20,156 nt of DNA from Candidatus Margulisiibacteriota bacterium (GTDB taxonomy: Bacteria; Margulisbacteria; Termititenacia; Termititenacales; Termititenacaceae), in contig JAITIS010000001.1 of the NCBI GenBank assembly GCA_031279305.1, forward strand, positions 1-20,156, read 5' to 3'. Below the pieces are notes generated by a model, which was not told where the DNA came from, ran no database searches, and worked only from the letters and a program-made list of their open reading frames with translations. The position numbers and the translations under genes were made by a program. Numbering within the stretch: the first letter of the stretch is position 1; each line of letters starts with the position of its first letter. Below, piece by piece: positions 7,374-16,423 of the stretch.

Positions 7374-7767
7374 GTTTAGCCGGGATATTTTGTTTGAGTT
7401 GTTCCCGCCAGACAGGAGAGACTACGCGGTATTTTTGGTCTATCCGTTGCTCTTCTTCCAAAATACTATCTAGTATTTCTCTAGCCAGCCCGGCGATTTT
7501 TTTATCCGTTTCTTTATATATAATAAATTCCAGCATTTGCAAAGCGTCCCGCAGTGTGCTGCGCCGCCGCGGATTTATGGCAGTTCCAGCGATGACCGCG
7601 CTGTTAATAATTTCTTTGAGCAAAGCGGCCTGCTTGGCATAGCTTTCCAGCGCCTGCTGTTCAGCTTGACGATGAGCGTCTATGGCCTCGCACACTGTCC
7701 GCAGCGGGTGCCGGAAAAAAGCGGCGATTTTATCCGCTGGTTTTTCCGCCACTATTTTGTTAAACAT
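7327..7767 (-). CDS. Uncharacterised helical protein, 146 residues
   Basis: I do not recognise the family. The ATG at 7767 is preceded by a strong GAGGAG at a 5-nt spacing, which argues for a real gene. The protein is predicted to be almost entirely helical and soluble, rich in Ala, Glu, Lys and Arg, with no Cys pair, signal peptide or membrane segment. It has a basic patch NPRRRSTLRD near residue 70, an acidic helix around LDSILEEEQRID, and ends in RILRRR. It is convergent with hydF and their coding ends overlap by 47 bp. It is divergent from the MATE gene, with about 100 bp between. A role in hydrogenase maturation cannot be claimed from position alone because it is on the opposite strand. 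Confidence 0.7.
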   Translation of the reverse strand: MFNKIVAEKPADKIAAFFRHPLRTVCEAIDAHRQAEQQALESYAKQAALLKEIINSAVIAGTAINPRRRSTLRDALQMLEFIIYKETDKKIAGLAREILDSILEEEQRIDQKYRVVSPVWREQLKQNIPAKLIERGESAERILRRR

Positions 7768-7868
7768 AATTGCTCCTCAAAATAAAATACAAGCCTTTAT
7801 CGTAGTTAGAGCCAATATGTTGCAAATAAATTACGTCTATAAGAAGATAGCAAGGGGGGGGCATTTGT
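7768..7868. promoter_or_regulatory. Divergent intergenic region between the 146-residue gene and the MATE gene
   Basis: About 100 AT-rich bp that must hold promoters for both neighbours. A TATAAG at 7838-7843 could be the -10 of the MATE gene, but no well-placed -35 is visible; the TTGCAA at 7820-7825 is too close, with a 12-bp gap. The right end carries the Shine-Dalgarno AAGGGGGGGG (7852-7861). No inverted repeat of note was seen. Confidence 0.35.
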
Positions 7869-9206
7869 TTGACCGACGCTAAATTCCAGCAAATGACCGG
7901 CTCACCGGTAGAAAAACTGATCATTCAGATGGCTCTGCCGACGATCACCATAATGCTGGTGTCCGCTATGTACAACATAGCGGACACTTATTTTGTCAGT
8001 TTCTTAGGCGTCAACGCCACTGCCGCGCTGGGCGTGGTTTTTTCCCTGATGGCGGTGCTGCAGGCCGCGGGATTTTTCTTTGGCAATGGCGCCGGCAATT
8101 ACATAGCCCGCTCGCTCGGCGCGCGCAACAATTCCGCCGCGCTAAAAATGGCCGCCACCGGGTTTTTTACGGCTCTGGGTTTCGGCCTGCTGATAGCGCT
8201 GACCGGCAGTGTTTATCTGGCGCCTTTGGCCAGACTGCTGGGCGCGACGGAGACGATACTGCCGTACACGGTGGAATATCTGCGCTACATCCTGCTGGGC
8301 GCGCCGTTTATGGTCTGCGCGTTTATGCTTAATAACTGCCTGCGTTTTCAGGGCAATACTTTCTGGAGTATGGTCGGTATGGTCAGCGGCGCGGCGCTGA
8401 ATGTGGCGTTAGACCCTTTATTTATTTTTGTTTTTCGGCTGGGCGTCAGCGGCGCGGCGCTGGCGACTATGCTCAGCCAGCTGTTTAGTTTTGTCCTGCT
8501 GCTCTGGCTGGCCTGCAATGTCCGGCACAATGTGCCGATAAGACCCGGCGAATTTACGCCGGGCTTGCGTGTGTACAAAGAAATAATCCGCGGCGGTTCT
8601 CCCTCCCTGCTGCGCCAGTCCCTGCTGAGCATTTCAACCATATTTATCAACCACGCCGCTGGTAATTTCGGCGACGCGGCGATCGCGGCGATTTCTATAG
8701 TCAGCCGGATAATTCAGATAATGGGCGCGGCCCTGTTGGGGCTGGGGCAGGGGTTTCAGCCGGTCTGCGGTTTTAATTACGGCGCCGGCAATTATATCCG
8801 GGTGAAACAAGCCTATGGATTTTGCCTCCGGGTCTCCACAATACTGCTGACCGCGCTGTCGTTTAGCTGTTTTGTGGCGGCCAAACCGATCATTTTGCTT
8901 TTCCGCATTGCGGATCCGGCGGTGACGGATATAGGCGCGTTGACCCTGCGCCTGCAATGCCTTACTTTTCCGCTGGCCGGACGGATAATTATTGACAATA
9001 TGTTTTTGCAGACTATCGGCAAAACTCTGCCGGCCAGTCTGGTGGCCGTGTCCAGACAGGGATTGTTCCTGCTGCCGCTTCTGTTTGTCCTGACGCGCTG
9101 GCAGGGATTGCGGGGGCTGCAGCTCAGCATTCCGGCGGCGGATATTTGCGCGTTTGTTTTGTCCGTGTATCTGAGCGGCTGGGCGGTTAAAAAGTACCTG
9201 AAGTGA
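7869..9206 (+). CDS. MATE family multidrug/Na+ antiporter
   Basis: A 445-residue inner membrane transporter with the twelve-helix MATE layout. The N-terminus has the family signature MTGSPVEKLIIQMALPTI and YNIADTYFVSFLG. FGNGAGNYIARSLGARN matches the conserved loop in the first half. The second half repeats the pattern, with the family-typical GQGFQPVCGFNYGAG. MATE proteins expel cationic drugs or metabolites in exchange for Na+ or H+; the substrate is unknown. The chosen start is TTG at 7869 because a purine-rich AAGGGGGGGG lies 7 nt upstream; the in-frame ATG at 7893 has no ribosome binding site but would also give a plausible family N-terminus. It is followed after 38 bp by the end of the convergent restriction-modification gene, with no clear terminator between. 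Confidence 0.93.
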   Translation: MTDAKFQQMTGSPVEKLIIQMALPTITIMLVSAMYNIADTYFVSFLGVNATAALGVVFSLMAVLQAAGFFFGNGAGNYIARSLGARNNSAALKMAATGFFTALGFGLLIALTGSVYLAPLARLLGATETILPYTVEYLRYILLGAPFMVCAFMLNNCLRFQGNTFWSMVGMVSGAALNVALDPLFIFVFRLGVSGAALATMLSQLFSFVLLLWLACNVRHNVPIRPGEFTPGLRVYKEIIRGGSPSLLRQSLLSISTIFINHAAGNFGDAAIAAISIVSRIIQIMGAALLGLGQGFQPVCGFNYGAGNYIRVKQAYGFCLRVSTILLTALSFSCFVAAKPIILLFRIADPAVTDIGALTLRLQCLTFPLAGRIIIDNMFLQTIGKTLPASLVAVSRQGLFLLPLLFVLTRWQGLRGLQLSIPAADICAFVLSVYLSGWAVKKYLK

Positions 9207-9244
9207 GACGACGTTACCGCAGGATTTATTTATTTTGACCGCGT

Positions 9245-12226
9245 TTATTTATGCTCTATTATCTTTATATCCTCGCCGCTCAAGTCATATAATTTATAAA
9301 CAATCTCGTCGATTTTATTTTCTAAAAACTTAATCCTGTTTTCGATTTGCTCTTTTTGATTTGCCAGCGAAACAGTGCGTAGCTGTTTATTTAATTCAAT
9401 AACTTCATCAACACATTTAATAATAGTATTTTCTATTTCTTTATTCTCTGTTTTTATAAGTGGTATCTGTAACAGTGGCTCTTTATCCACCTGTAATTGC
9501 TCGCCGATTTTTTTGCCTTTATGATACAGCCAAAAATATATTAGGGAAGAATTAAGCAAGCCGGTTAAGTATTTTAGATTGATGTCTTGTGGTTTTAACA
9601 CATTTATGGACAGTGAAACATAATCAGCTGTACAGGAATAGCAAAATTTCTGAACAGAAGCCTTCCGCAATGACAAGATTTTCTCGCCGGTAAAAAACCG
9701 CTCGTCTCTCGGCCAATGCAGTTGAAACCATTTTATAGAGCCGCTTTGTGTTTCGCGTCTTTCTTTCATAATCGGCTTGAACTTTTCCAAGTGCTGCTCA
9801 ATATTTTTTAAGCCTTCCAGTGAAATGCAGTTGTGTTTGGTTATATACAATATTTTATACGGCGTATCTGGCAAATAGTATTTTTCGCAATTAGTATAGT
9901 AAGTTTTTATAAATTTCTTTTCAGCAGGGGCAAGATCTAATTTTTTTATTTCTTTTTCATTTAAGACAAATACGCCGTCATTTACAACGATGTTTTGTCT
10001 TGTCCGTGAAGATAGTAGTTTTAGGTTTCTATTGTTTACGACATCGGGATTGGGAACAATGCCTTGCGCCACATTGTCATCGGTTAAAAAATAATTGCCA
10101 ACAGCAATAATTTTTTCTAATATTTTATCCACGCTTGTGTCAACCAGCGCAATGGTTTTATCTCTCATTGTTTTCGGTTGAATTTTTATTTTTATTTGTT
10201 TTACCGCGTCATCTTTTTCGTTATTCAATAAAACACTTTTAAGTTTTGTGTTGTCAATTTTCTTGTCTAAAACTTTTCTATATAAAAACCTGTATGATGT
10301 TTTCGGTGTGGTTTTTTGCAGATTAAAAATGGCTGTATGAATGCTCGCGTTTTGAAAAACTTTGTATTCATAAAAATCAAAATAATCTAATATCTCTGTA
10401 TCGGCCAATATTTTATTTCGGGTTAATGAGGCGCCATCATTAGTTACCCAAGTATTCGGCGCGATAAAACTTAATAAGCCTTTTTCTTTCAGAATATCAA
10501 CTCCCCAACAGACAAAGAATTGATAGAAGTCCATTTTGCCCTGGTAGTATTTTGCTAGATGCGATTGTTTCACTGAATGAAAAATCTCTTTGGCAACATA
10601 TTCTTTTACATACGGCGGGTTGCCAATGACCACATCAAAGCCGCCCTGCGCAAAAACTGCGGGAAAATTTATTTTCCAGTCAAAAGGCTTTGTCACGTTG
10701 AGGTTAAAAAGAGCTCCATCGTTGGATACCAGCGAATTGCCGCATTTGACATTATCATCCAGCGTTGGCAAAACTCGCTCTCTGTACAAAGATAGTTGTT
10801 CATTAATAGATGCTTCTGTCTCGCCGTCCAAAGCCTGCAACAGCAAACTTAATTTGGTTACTTCCACCGCCTGCGCGTCGATGTCCACCCCGTATAGATT
10901 ATTAAGCAGTATGCGTTTTTTCTCGGCTGTTGTCAGTCCGCCCTGCGGTGTCAGCGGATTGTTCTTTTTCGGGTTATTTAAGTAATATTTTTGATGATAA
11001 TCCAGCAAATATTGGTATACTCCTATCAAAAAAGAACCGCTGCCGCAGGCGGGGTCAACAATCTTAATTTTCTGTATTTCTTTTGGGTTTTTACCGCTTA
11101 CAACTGTGCCGACCGTATTCCGCACAATGTAATTCACGACATACTGCGGCGTATAAAAAATCCCGCCCGCCACTTTCACCTCTGGCTTGTCGTCAATGAC
11201 CGCCCCGGCTTTGGTCTGGCGGATGACCTTGCCCAAAAACTGCTCATATACACTGCCCAGTATTTCTACAGGGATGCGCGAAAATTGATAGGGGCTGTTG
11301 TATAAATCGTCTATTAAAGTTTTTAATTTTTTATCGTCAATAATAATCTTAATCGAAATAGTGTCTTTGCGAAAATCGAATAGACCGGAATTATATTTTT
11401 CGTCAGCTTCTCTGAATAGTTTAAAAAGATTTTTATAAATATCAGGTTTGACAGCCAGCTCTCTTAAACGATTGGGCGGCTCAATTTTTCTGTCCTCACA
11501 AATGATTAAAAAGATTATCCTGTCTATTGTTTGCTGAACTGTAAAATTTAACTCATCATCGGATAAATTATTATTAGACGCAATATTATTGGCTAAATTT
11601 CTCCGCCATTCCTCGATAAGTTTTAAAAATTCTTTGCCGACAGTTTCCTTGCCGCGATTGCCTTTGTCCGCCGACGCATATTTGTCAAAACTGCCCTGCA
11701 AAACCCGTTCTTTGGAAAAAGTATCCCAGAGAAAATCAAATTTTTCCAGATATTCCCTGAAAGTGAAATACTCTATTCTAGCAACCTCGGCTTTATCTTT
11801 TGCATTTGGTTTTTTGGAGCAATCATATACAGCAAACTCCTCAAAATCCGTGACCAGCGAAACAGGCAGTCCCGCGCTCCAAGCATAACTGCGCACCTGA
11901 TAGGCCGGGGCAACATCCTGTTTGATGTTGACACTAGGCTTCTTAGCTTCAACAAAAAACTTTTCCTGCCCGTAAATCGTGAAACAATAATCCGGCGACT
12001 GGCGAATATCTCCATTGTCTATTTTGTACTCGTGAATTACTTCTTTATATGCCTCGGCCAAACCTTGTTTATTATTCACATCCCAGCCTAACGCTTCAAA
12101 AAACGGGTCGATAAATTCACGCCTAGTCTGGGTTTCATTATATAGGCCGTTTTTATATGAATCGATATTTTCCGCAAAACGTGTTGCCAATTCTGCTATT
12201 TTTTGCTTGGCGGTAACTTTATCCAT
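9245..12226 (-). CDS. Single-chain restriction-modification enzyme, type IIG (Eco57I-like)
   Basis: This protein has about 993 residues from the ATG at 12226. A GTG 14 codons upstream (12268) is also open, but family members usually begin close to this MDK; numbering below is from that GTG. The N-terminal nuclease domain contains FIDPFFEALGWDV (52-64), SPDYCF (D93) and VEAKK (E107, K109), a PD-(D/E)xK site. A helical connector follows. The N6-adenine methylase domain has GGIFYTP (368-374), motif I DPACGSGSFL (405-414), GVDIDAQAVEVTKLSLLL and motif IV NPPY (550-553). The last 400 or so residues form the target-recognition part. It should cut unmodified foreign DNA and methylate its own. The gene is far more AT-rich than its neighbours: bases 9301-9360 have 17 G+C of 60, against 38 of 60 at 9061-9120. 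Recent acquisition is likely. The reading frame is intact. Confidence 0.9.
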   Translation of the reverse strand: MDKVTAKQKIAELATRFAENIDSYKNGLYNETQTRREFIDPFFEALGWDVNNKQGLAEAYKEVIHEYKIDNGDIRQSPDYCFTIYGQEKFFVEAKKPSVNIKQDVAPAYQVRSYAWSAGLPVSLVTDFEEFAVYDCSKKPNAKDKAEVARIEYFTFREYLEKFDFLWDTFSKERVLQGSFDKYASADKGNRGKETVGKEFLKLIEEWRRNLANNIASNNNLSDDELNFTVQQTIDRIIFLIICEDRKIEPPNRLRELAVKPDIYKNLFKLFREADEKYNSGLFDFRKDTISIKIIIDDKKLKTLIDDLYNSPYQFSRIPVEILGSVYEQFLGKVIRQTKAGAVIDDKPEVKVAGGIFYTPQYVVNYIVRNTVGTVVSGKNPKEIQKIKIVDPACGSGSFLIGVYQYLLDYHQKYYLNNPKKNNPLTPQGGLTTAEKKRILLNNLYGVDIDAQAVEVTKLSLLLQALDGETEASINEQLSLYRERVLPTLDDNVKCGNSLVSNDGALFNLNVTKPFDWKINFPAVFAQGGFDVVIGNPPYVKEYVAKEIFHSVKQSHLAKYYQGKMDFYQFFVCWGVDILKEKGLLSFIAPNTWVTNDGASLTRNKILADTEILDYFDFYEYKVFQNASIHTAIFNLQKTTPKTSYRFLYRKVLDKKIDNTKLKSVLLNNEKDDAVKQIKIKIQPKTMRDKTIALVDTSVDKILEKIIAVGNYFLTDDNVAQGIVPNPDVVNNRNLKLLSSRTRQNIVVNDGVFVLNEKEIKKLDLAPAEKKFIKTYYTNCEKYYLPDTPYKILYITKHNCISLEGLKNIEQHLEKFKPIMKERRETQSGSIKWFQLHWPRDERFFTGEKILSLRKASVQKFCYSCTADYVSLSINVLKPQDINLKYLTGLLNSSLIYFWLYHKGKKIGEQLQVDKEPLLQIPLIKTENKEIENTIIKCVDEVIELNKQLRTVSLANQKEQIENRIKFLENKIDEIVYKLYDLSGEDIKIIEHK

Positions 12227-12287
12227 ACCGGTAAATTTTAACACGAAATAATTAAGAATTTTTGACACTGGAAAATTTTGTGGATTT

Positions 12288-12364
<77 letters not shown>

Positions 12365-12507
12365 CCACTAAAGAGGAGATTTATAGTAGCACAGATAAAA
12401 CAATCCTGCAAATATAGACGGCTATGCTGTAAAGAAATTATAAGCAAAAATATTTGCCTGTATTTTTGATGGTAATGACGGCGAATATTCGCTATACTTT
12501 CCAGATT
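12365..12507. promoter_or_regulatory. Divergent intergenic region, tRNA-fMet / UPF0182 gene
   Basis: This stretch has no gene of its own. On the minus strand, TTGCAG, a 17-bp spacer and TACTAT could be the tRNA promoter, but the match to consensus is modest. On the plus strand, TATACT (12493-12498) sits directly after a 12-bp perfect palindrome GCGAATATTCGC (12481-12492) and ends 9 nt before the chosen ATG of the UPF0182 gene. No convincing -35 is seen for it. Confidence 0.4.
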
Positions 12508-15198
12508 ATGAAACACTGGAAGCTTTGGCTGCTGCTGTCCTTAGTCATTGCGCTTATTCTGCTCAACCGGCTGGCTCTGCGTTTTTTGCCGGATATATAC
12601 TGGTTTGCCAATCTCGGTTATGAACGGGTGTTTTTTACGCGCCTTGGCGCGCAGCTGGGTTTGTGGCTGGGCAGTTTTTTGTTTGGGTTTCTGTTTATTT
12701 TTGGCAATTTATACATCGCCAGAGTTTTCTTGGCGCGTTGCTCTGCCGACTGGCTGGGCAATCTGCGCGCGCTGTTCGGCCGTTTTTCCAGACCGAGAGA
12801 TCCAGAAGTTGTCACGGTCAATTACTTTCGGCTGGACTGGCTGACTTTTATTTTGCTCGGCGTGTCCGTTTTTTTCGCGCTGGGCGCGGCGGGCATGCTC
12901 TCTGGACAATGGCTGGCGGCGCTGGCCTGTTTTAAGCAGACTGCTTTCGGCCTGACCGATCCGCTTTTCGCCAGAGACATCGGCTTTTATGTTTTTACGC
13001 TGCCGGTTCTAAAAATTTTTTCCGGAGCGTTCGGGTCGCTGCTGCTCATCTCCGCTCTGGGCGCCGTGTTTTTGTATGTGCTGTCCGGTAAAGTCTTGGC
13101 CATAAGCTGGCGGATTTTTGCCGTTCTACCGCGCTGGATACGCGTTCATCTTTCGGTTTTAGGTTTTCTTTTTAGCCTGTGGCTGCTGCTATTTTTATTT
13201 TTAGCGGCCTGTGATCTGCTGTATTCCTCTTCTGGCGTGATTTTCGGCGCAAAATATACGGATATTTACGCGCAGCTGCCGGCCCTGCGCCTGCTTGGTG
13301 CCGGCGGCGCCGCGCTGGCCGTGGCTTTTCTGGCCAATATTTTCTGGCCGGCGCCGCGCTGGCCTTTTCTCGCCGGCGGTTTGCTGGTGGTCAGCGCTTT
13401 TGTTCTGGGCGTGCTTTACCCGCCGCTTTTGCAGACTTTTTTCGTTAATCCCAATGAGATCACCAAAGAAGCGCCGTATATTAAACACAGTATTGAATAT
13501 ACCGGCCGCGCCTACGGACTGACGGATGTCAGGCCGATAGATTTTGCTTACCGCAGCTCTCTTGCTGCCGCGGATGTGCAGACCAATCAGGATATTATCG
13601 CTAATATCCGCCTATGGGACGATGCGCCGCTGCTGGAGACTTACAGGCAGATTCAGGGCATTCGTCTGTACTATGATTTCAATGACGTGGATGTAGACCG
13701 CTACGCTTTTTCCGGCCGGCCGGAACAAGTGATGCTTTCGGTGCGCGAGCTGGATGCGCGCAAGCTGCCTGACCGCGCGCGGACTTGGATAAATGAAAGG
13801 CTAAAATACACGCACGGCTACGGTTTGGTTTTGAACAAAGTGACGGAGGTCACGGAAGATGGCCTGCCGGAGCTTGTCGTGCGGGATATACCGCCGGCTT
13901 CTGACCTGCTCCGGGTGACGCGCCCGGAGATTTACTACGGCGAAAAAACAGACGGCTATGTCATCGTCAATACAAAAACCGGCGAGTTCGACTATCCGCT
14001 GGGCGACGAAAACGTTTACACGGCCTATCAGGGGCGGGGCGACGTGGTCTTAAATAGTTTTTTTAGACGCGCGCTCTATGCCGCGAAATTCCGGGATTTT
14101 CGGATTTTGATCAGCGGCTATATCACCCCCCGGAGCAAAATACTTTACGCGCGCAATATTCAGGACAGAGCGCGCAAGATCGCGCCTTTTTTGAGCTATG
14201 ACTCGGATCCTTATATAGTCTGTGCGCCGGACGGGCGGCTGTACTGGATCATAGACGCCTACACATTTTCTAACAAATATCCCTACGCCCACCCCTACAA
14301 CCGCCGGGTCAATTACATCCGCAATTCGGTCAAGGTGGTGATCGACGCTTACCACGGCACGACGACATTTTATAAATTTTCTGCCGATCCGATTTTAGAT
14401 GCTTATGCCAAAGTTTTCCCCGGTCTTTTCCACCCCTCAGAGGATTTTCCGGCGGAATTGCTGCCCCATATCCGCTATCCGCTGGATCTTTTTTATCTGC
14501 AAGCGCGGATGTTCAGGGCTTTTCATATGAATGACCCGCAGATTTTTTACAATCAAGAGGATTTATGGGAAATCCCTAAAGAGACTTATGAATCCGGCGT
14601 GATTGAGATGGAGCCTTACTATATTTTTGGCAAAATTCCCGGCGAGGATAAATTGTCTTTTCTGCTGGCGCTGCCTTTTACGCCGGTGAATAAAAATAAT
14701 CTTATCGGCCTCTTGGCTGTGAAATGCGATCCCGATGGATACGGCCGGTTTTATCTTTATAAAATGCCCAAAAACGAGCTGGTTTACGGGCCGATGCAGA
14801 TCGAGTCGCGCATCGATCAAGACACAGAAATTGCCAAAGAACTGTCGCTGTGGTCCTCGCAGGGTTCGCGGGTGATCCGCGGCAATATGATGGTGGTGCC
14901 TGTCGCGGACAGCCTGCTTTATATCGAACCGGTGTACCTGCAGGCCACCGCGTCCAAACTGCCGGAGCTTAAACGCATAGCCGTGGCCGGCGGCGAGACG
15001 CTGGCGATGACTCCAGCGCTGAAAACCTCGCTGGATATTGTGACCGGACTGGCGCCCAAACGGACAAACGCTTCGGCTGTGCCCGACGTGTCTGCCATTG
15101 GCAATACAGAGGAGTTTGCGCGTGTCAAAGAAGCCCTGCGCCGGGCGGAAAGCGCGCTTGCTGAATTAAAACAGACATTGCAGCAGACAGCAAAATAG
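12508..15198 (+). CDS. UPF0182 family large membrane protein (COG1615)
   Basis: An 896-residue protein of unknown function. Seven or so hydrophobic segments occupy residues 1 to about 310, including an N-terminal DIYWFANLGY motif typical of the family. A long extracytoplasmic domain then carries the UPF0182 signatures HSIEYTGRAYGL, NIRLWDDAPLL, DVDVDRYAFSGRPEQVMLS, TWINERLKYTHGYGLV, RPEIYYGE, YIRNSVKVVIDAYHG and LPHIRYPLDLFYLQA. A proline/alanine-rich low-complexity linker and a charged C-terminal helix end the protein. I chose the ATG at 12508 because the hydrophobic segment starts right after it; the frame is open back to 12454 but that extension adds nothing family-like. No Shine-Dalgarno is visible, and a TATACT ends 9 nt upstream. 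The gene is divergent from tRNA-fMet. Confidence 0.93.
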   Translation: MKHWKLWLLLSLVIALILLNRLALRFLPDIYWFANLGYERVFFTRLGAQLGLWLGSFLFGFLFIFGNLYIARVFLARCSADWLGNLRALFGRFSRPRDPEVVTVNYFRLDWLTFILLGVSVFFALGAAGMLSGQWLAALACFKQTAFGLTDPLFARDIGFYVFTLPVLKIFSGAFGSLLLISALGAVFLYVLSGKVLAISWRIFAVLPRWIRVHLSVLGFLFSLWLLLFLFLAACDLLYSSSGVIFGAKYTDIYAQLPALRLLGAGGAALAVAFLANIFWPAPRWPFLAGGLLVVSAFVLGVLYPPLLQTFFVNPNEITKEAPYIKHSIEYTGRAYGLTDVRPIDFAYRSSLAAADVQTNQDIIANIRLWDDAPLLETYRQIQGIRLYYDFNDVDVDRYAFSGRPEQVMLSVRELDARKLPDRARTWINERLKYTHGYGLVLNKVTEVTEDGLPELVVRDIPPASDLLRVTRPEIYYGEKTDGYVIVNTKTGEFDYPLGDENVYTAYQGRGDVVLNSFFRRALYAAKFRDFRILISGYITPRSKILYARNIQDRARKIAPFLSYDSDPYIVCAPDGRLYWIIDAYTFSNKYPYAHPYNRRVNYIRNSVKVVIDAYHGTTTFYKFSADPILDAYAKVFPGLFHPSEDFPAELLPHIRYPLDLFYLQARMFRAFHMNDPQIFYNQEDLWEIPKETYESGVIEMEPYYIFGKIPGEDKLSFLLALPFTPVNKNNLIGLLAVKCDPDGYGRFYLYKMPKNELVYGPMQIESRIDQDTEIAKELSLWSSQGSRVIRGNMMVVPVADSLLYIEPVYLQATASKLPELKRIAVAGGETLAMTPALKTSLDIVTGLAPKRTNASAVPDVSAIGNTEEFARVKEALRRAESALAELKQTLQQTAK

Positions 15199-15220
15199 GC
15201 TTGCCGGAATACGGCGCTGT

Positions 15221-15253
15221 CCCGGCCGCGCTATATCCGGCGGGTAAATTTTT
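15221..15253 (+). terminator. Possible weak rho-independent terminator after the UPF0182 gene
   Basis: CCCG (15221-15224) and CCG (15226-15228) can pair with CGG (15238-15240) and CGGG (15241-15244), giving a 7-bp GC stem with one bulged G and a 9-nt loop. It is followed by TAAATTTTT. The bulge and the broken T-run make it a modest candidate. Confidence 0.4.
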
Positions 15254-15313
15254 GCAATCTTTTATTTATTCTAACGATACTAATGTAAATAGAACATTTA
15301 GGAGAGCATAACT

Positions 15314-16402
15314 ATGCATTATTTATATACACAACTCTTGGGAGGCGTCAGCGCTAATTGGGGTAATAATCGCTTTGAATGGTCTGATGTTTTTGATGGC
15401 TTAAAAATAGCCGGCAAGACCGCGGCGGGCATTGCCGGCTTGCCTTTAACTCTTTTCACGGGATGTGGCGGGGATAAGTCTACTCAAACAGCGCCTCCCA
15501 GGAATGCTCTGCCGGTAAATCCTCCTCCGGCAATACAATACAGGCCGGTAAAACCCCCGGCGTTTAATTATGATTACAAGGCCTATGCCCGCAAGTACAT
15601 TGCCCATTTGAGTAAAATAACTAAATCAATACCAGCTTATCCTGAGGATGCATCTGCTGATTTAGTGTATGGAACTTATAAAGGGCGTAATATTTTTATG
15701 ACAACCGGCAGTCATTATTTCCCCGGACATATTGAAAATATGGAGAAAATATTTACAGAACAGGATATAGAAACGCATACCGATGACTGGCTATTTTTGC
15801 TGGAAGGATGTTCTGCGGAAGAGCATCAAAAAACTTCCTTATCGGATTATCTGCAGGTGGCAGAATATCCAGTGTTCGAAAATAATGAAACTTTTTACGC
15901 GGCATTATCGGCTAAAGCCTGGCATATTCCGCTGGATAATATTATTCCTGGATTCAAAGAGCCCGAAGTAGTTTTTAGATTTTGGGATAAGGTTGGTCTT
16001 GAAAAAGGAATTATTTATATTTTTGATATGACGCTTATGCTTCATAGCAGGAATATCAGAAACAGCATAATGAGAGAAAAAGAATTGGAAGCCGAGCTTC
16101 AGGAAGTGGACTTGCTTGTAGATAAATATCTAAGTTCTCGCAATATGCTGGAGAAATATGATTTTAGTAAATTAGACGAATATTTTATCAAGTTTTCTCC
16201 TTTGTCGAAAGATAGCGATCTCTCTATGGGTGAGCGGATAACGTTAGGCGTAGAGGTGTCGACCGTTTATAGAGAAATTCGCAACGAGATAGCCAGGGGA
16301 AGACTGGACGCAGTTTTGGAAAAATATCCAGATAGAAAAAATATATTAGTTTATTGCGGCGCAGGGCATAAAGAAGTTTTTATTTCTCAAAACGAGCGAT
16401 AA
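15314..16402 (+). CDS. Uncharacterised, probably exported protein; possible TraB/GumN (Tiki)-like domain
   Basis: A 362-residue protein with GGAG 9 nt before the ATG. Residues 33-51 form a short hydrophobic stretch ending LFTGC-GG, which could be a lipoprotein signal (C51), although about 30 polar residues precede it and F at -3 is not ideal. A Pro-rich linker (60-84) follows. The main domain starts near 115 with VYGTYKGRNIFMTTGSHYF and LLEG (E164), then has SRNIRNSIMREKE near 245-257, and ends with VYCGAGHKEVF (H352). This order (a Gly-His motif, a Glu, an RN motif, and a C-terminal G-x-x-H) recalls the TraB/PrgY/GumN (Tiki) metalloprotease-like family, but similarity is weak and judged by eye. 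A coiled-coil-like segment spans about 253-290. Base composition is AT-richer than neighbours (20 G+C of 60 at 16021-16080), suggesting transfer. It is convergent with oadB. Confidence 0.7.
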   Translation: MHYLYTQLLGGVSANWGNNRFEWSDVFDGLKIAGKTAAGIAGLPLTLFTGCGGDKSTQTAPPRNALPVNPPPAIQYRPVKPPAFNYDYKAYARKYIAHLSKITKSIPAYPEDASADLVYGTYKGRNIFMTTGSHYFPGHIENMEKIFTEQDIETHTDDWLFLLEGCSAEEHQKTSLSDYLQVAEYPVFENNETFYAALSAKAWHIPLDNIIPGFKEPEVVFRFWDKVGLEKGIIYIFDMTLMLHSRNIRNSIMREKELEAELQEVDLLVDKYLSSRNMLEKYDFSKLDEYFIKFSPLSKDSDLSMGERITLGVEVSTVYREIRNEIARGRLDAVLEKYPDRKNILVYCGAGHKEVFISQNER

Positions 16403-16423
16403 TAGATAATAATTGTTAAAAGT

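Noticed and set aside
9207..9244. Attachment-site duplicate of the tRNA-fMet 3' end at the far side of the restriction gene
   Set aside because: Only AGGATTT (7 nt) is shared, which is expected by chance.
12226..12268. GTG at 12268 as the start of the restriction-modification gene
   Set aside because: It has no ribosome binding site, and family members generally begin near the MDK at 12226; it cannot be fully excluded.
16403..16423. Bidirectional terminator between the 362-residue gene and oadB
   Set aside because: The 21-bp gap is AT-rich without any GC stem.
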